Shown here: piece after piece, positions 60,805-64,000 of the stretch
How the letters are laid out: each line of letters starts with the position of its first letter
Position numbering within the stretch: position 1 is the first letter of the stretch
Origin: Epiperipatus broadwayi
Taxonomy: Eukaryota > Onychophora > Udeonychophora > Euonychophora > Peripatidae
DNA length: 64,000 nucleotides
NCBI GenBank assembly: GCA_028023455.1
Contig: JAQFVV010012405.1
Location: forward strand, 9,815,923-9,879,922
Direction of reading: 5' to 3'
Made by a program: the position numbers and the translations under genes
Notes under the pieces: generated by a model
Databases searched by the model: none
Seen by the model: the letters and a program-made list of their open reading frames with translations, nothing else
What the model was told of the DNA's origin: nothing

Positions 60805-62086
60805 GATCATGCTGCCTAAAATATCAAATATAACAGTGCTACCAAAGGTTACATTTGTGAAGGACTTGAATAAAAACAACTTTTTCCTAAATAAACTTTC
60901 CTATTCTATGCTACATAAAATTTTATGCAATTGAAATTATATTAATAAAACATTAGGTTTAAACACAGTTTTTAGCAAGTTATTAAAATATATTAGCTAA
61001 TTTATTTAATAGCTGTTAAGACTAGAATTTGGTAGATAAAGCTTGAGTAAAAAGAGTTTAAAATAGATTATATCTTAAATAAATTGCAATAAATAAGTTT
61101 TCTTTTTGCTAACATTTAAAACACTATTTCTTAGCTTGTAATAGTACTCATAATTTTTTAATTGCTTTCTAGTATGTATCTTGTGTGAATATATAGTTAT
61201 GAGTGTTGAGTGAGAGAGAGAGTTTAAAATAAATTATTTTAAATGTTAAATTATTTTAAGTGAGAAAATTATCATTGATAAAGAGTAATATATTTCATAA
61301 ATGGGTATTTTAATATTAAGTGGTTTTAATCATAAATCTTTAATAACTCTTAGATAAGGTAATGAAATAAAACTGTGGAAATAAAATAAATAATTTTAAT
61401 AATTAAAATAAAGTTAATTATATTGTATTAAGAATTAAGAATTAATGTCTAGACATCTTAAGGTAAAATGTATTTTGGATGCCTTAATTAATAAAAGGTC
61501 AAAGCTATGAAAATCAATTTGAAAAAAGTTTGCTCCAGTAACAACAGATAATTGATTCACTGATATCACATGACAAATTTTGCTGTTTTTCTTCCAAGCA
61601 TACACACATTAAAAAGAAATTAATTCTTTTTCAATTCTTTTATGTTAACTTTTCAACTTAAATATTTTTGTTTAATTAAATAATGTACTGCTAAAAACTT
61701 TAGATGTCATTTAAGCAAATCTATTCCAGCCTGTGCAAGCTCTTCAGCCTGTGGACAATATCTTTCACTGGAAAGTATGACAAGCTGTATTGTTATAGAA
61801 AAAAATATAGAGCATCATAAATATGAAATTTATCACTGTAAGCCACTAAGCTGGAAAATTCATGCATATGTTTATTTTACCATTTCTATGAACTTTTAGA
61901 TAATTCTGAACCTTTTATCAGAAAACCAGTTCATTAACATTTTGTTCTTTAAAGCATTAATTAGTTATATAAACTAATTATAAATATTAATATCTCATTG
62001 CTCCTATATTCTATTAAATGTCTTACTTTGAAAGAAGTCATTTATTTGCAGACAGTTTAAAATGTTTAAAACATTAATTGTTGAAA
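60805..62086. other. A+T-rich sequence without a recognised gene
   Basis: Includes a short GA run near 61,210-61,222. No gene or known repeat. Confidence 0.6.
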
Positions 62087-62131
<45 letters not shown>

Positions 62132-62205
62132 TGCTATTGTTGTTGTTGTTATTACTACTACTACTATTACTACTACTACTACTACTACTATTTTCTACTA
62201 TTATT
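62087..62205 (+). repeat. Compound (ATT)n / (TAC)n microsatellite
   Basis: ATT repeats give way to TTG and then TAC repeats over about 120 bp. The open frame across it encodes only Tyr and Cys runs and is not a gene. Confidence 0.97.
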
Positions 62206-63746
62206 ACAAGGAACTGTCATCTCAGTTATTAAGATAAATATTATAATGCCTTGTTTTAAAAGTATTGTATATCCAAATGGGGAAAATAAAATATATTCTA
62301 AAGATTTTCATTTATTTAAGATAAAGGAAAATGTTATTCATATTGATATATTTATTATCATTAAAAGGACATTATATAATTGTATTTCCTCTAATGCAAA
62401 TAAAATACTATCATGAAAGTCCAGTAATTCATTTATTTATTAATTTAAAATATGTTTACTATTCTGCAGAAAAGAAATAATTTGAATTTGCCTGTTTTTC
62501 TATCTTATTAAACTTATACAAACTTTTAACATAGAAACATTGTTCTTATCTATTTATTCACAAATTTTATATGTTCTGCTCTTTATTATTCATTTTAAAA
62601 AATAAAATGCTGACAATACCAGAAGAAATTCCTCATATGAAATATTTATTCATGTATTTGTCTCCTATATTTTCCTAAACCATGCAATATTTTATCTGTA
62701 TGGAAAATAAAAGAACTACTTAGCTAAAAGAGTTATTTTAATTCTTTTTACTTAAATTAAAGAACTCATAGCTTGATTTAAATGGGGTAATATAATATAA
62801 TAATATAATATAAGTGTACAGTGGTATTAAAATTGATATGTTTAGTATTATAGTTTTATTATAAATTTTTATTTATGCATTATTAATTTTTTATTATTAT
62901 GCTATATGTTATGCTGGTATATTTATAATGATATATGTGTTGAAATGGGAATTGGTATAAGTAAATTTCTAGGTAAAAGAATGTTAATTACAAATTGTTA
63001 AAAGTTCTCTGAATGTGTATTCCTGTATTATTAAAATGTACAAGTGTACACAGGGTAAAACAGTGCTTAATATGCTTAATATGAAAAAGAATGTATTGTT
63101 TGAAGTCAGTGTGTGAGTTAAAATAGCTTTAAATTCATAGTGTATGACATTGCGTCACAATTATTTTTTTATTAGTTTCTGAATTTCTTCAGCCAAAGTA
63201 TGCATGTTTATGTGCATATGAGTGTGTGTGTGTGGGGGGGTTAAACTTCCAGGTATGATTAATAATTCATGCCTTGATTATTTAGTCATTGATATTCTGT
63301 ATGTAATCAGGTATCAATTGTGGCAATTATGTCAATGTTTTCTGTTGTTTTTGAAATTTTTTACTAAGCCACTCTAGAGATGAGATTGTGGCTTTTTCAG
63401 TACGTCCAGGTTGAGTAATCAGGTGTCAATTTATTTATTGCCATCCGTTTACCATTTTATCTTTATTATTGTGAATTTTAGAAAAGCTTATTTAAGAGAT
63501 GTACCTGTATAAGATTGTTTTAGCTCTACATCAAGTTATTTCAGGTATATTAACTCACTGAGAGTATTGAATTTTTATTATTCCTCCCTTATATGCATAA
63601 ACATGTAACACATTTATAAAAGTATCTTGTCTGCTATTTGTTTATATTAGCAATATCATAAACCCTAATAGTAAATAAAACTAATATTGTAATGCAATTA
63701 CCATTCTTTTAGTGGCCTGTTTAAAGGTATATGTTTGCTATTTTGT
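62206..63746. other. A+T-rich sequence without a recognised gene
   Basis: Short TG run and G run near 63,225-63,240. Nothing else recognised. Confidence 0.6.
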
Positions 63747-64000
63747 TGAAACAATAAGATTCGTATTCGAATCTTAAGTTTCACCTCTTTCGGTCGTCTC
63801 TCACTGACCGGTCTATCCCGCCCAAATTTAAACTTTTTGGTATCGAATTGTGTGTGTAGCAATATTAAAATGTATAAATATATGTAGAATTCAGCATAAA
63901 CATGCACACATTTTGATCTCAAATTAAAGGCAATAAATAGGGATAAAATCATATAATTTAGATTTCTTTTAGCTATATAATTTTGTATAATTTTAATCAT
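63747..64000 (-). mobile_element. 3' end of a second copy of the 3,963-6,573 element
   Basis: The reverse complement of this stretch matches 6,320-6,573 throughout, including AAATTTGGGCGGGATAGACC, the GGTCAGTGAGAGA word, the terminal hairpin and the closing TGTTTCA. The outer flank (TTGT) differs from that of the first copy, confirming the element boundary. The element continues beyond the window. Confidence 0.9.

Noticed and set aside
62078-62416. 112-codon open frame
   Set aside because: Most of it is Tyr and Cys runs encoded by a trinucleotide microsatellite.
63698-64000. 100-codon minus-strand frame at the window edge
   Set aside because: It crosses the end of a non-coding repeat element; the first copy at 6.3-6.6 kb does not keep the frame.
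1-64000. CRISPR arrays, operons, bacterial promoters and ribosome-binding sites
   Set aside because: No regularly spaced repeat array or prokaryotic gene organisation is present; the tandem array at 23.4 kb has no unique spacers.

Overview
This is a strongly A+T-rich piece of an animal genome. It looks invertebrate, but nothing seen fixes the phylum. There is no operon structure, ribosome-binding site, CRISPR array, rRNA or intact cellular gene. The coding capacity that can be recognised comes from decayed transposable elements, and the window reads as a nested record of them. Family names below come from reading the translated sequence by eye; no database search was possible.

Left third (1-16 kb). 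A near-complete RTE-type LINE lies on the plus strand (endonuclease 3.17-3.96 kb, reverse transcriptase 6.57-8.61 kb, a TGAT-repeat 3' tail). It is split by a 2,611-bp TG...CA insertion with a 4-bp target duplication. After it come inverted-repeat (MITE-like) elements at 8.7 and 9.6 kb, an inverted pair of tRNA-Gly-like SINEs at 10.2-10.4 kb, and an uncharacterised 3.4-kb block (12.35-15.76 kb) bounded by the same AT-rich motif on both sides.

Middle (16-30 kb). Two LTR retrotransposons sit side by side. Element 1 (16,166-19,982) has ~604-bp LTRs. Element 2 (19,988-29,642) has ~1.8-kb LTRs, a gag-like remnant and a polypurine tract. Both carry an 18-nt primer-binding site matching tRNA-Lys apart from CpG-type decay. 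The 5' LTR of element 2 was later hit twice: by a 5'-truncated Penelope-like element (20.26-22.18 kb, minus strand) and by a 1,647-bp TTAA-flanked element carrying tandem repeats and a perfect 36-bp palindrome. The intact 3' LTR serves as the empty-site reference for both.

Right half (30-64 kb). A second, 5'-truncated RTE copy (33.5-35.4 kb, minus) is followed by two Penelope-like 3' ends arranged head to head (35.4-36.2 kb). Then come three hAT remnants at 40.1, 41.1 and 43.6-45.9 kb; the middle one was split by a TA-flanked MITE. Several SINE and MITE copies occur at 31, 32, 36.7, 48.9, 49.1, 54.5, 56.1, 56.6 and 57.7 kb. Between 49.7 and 53.5 kb there are decayed open stretches on both strands that look protein-coding but match nothing I recognise; this is the least explained part of the window. 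The right edge enters a second copy, in reverse orientation, of the element that split the RTE.

The rest is A+T-rich sequence with microsatellites in which I see no gene.
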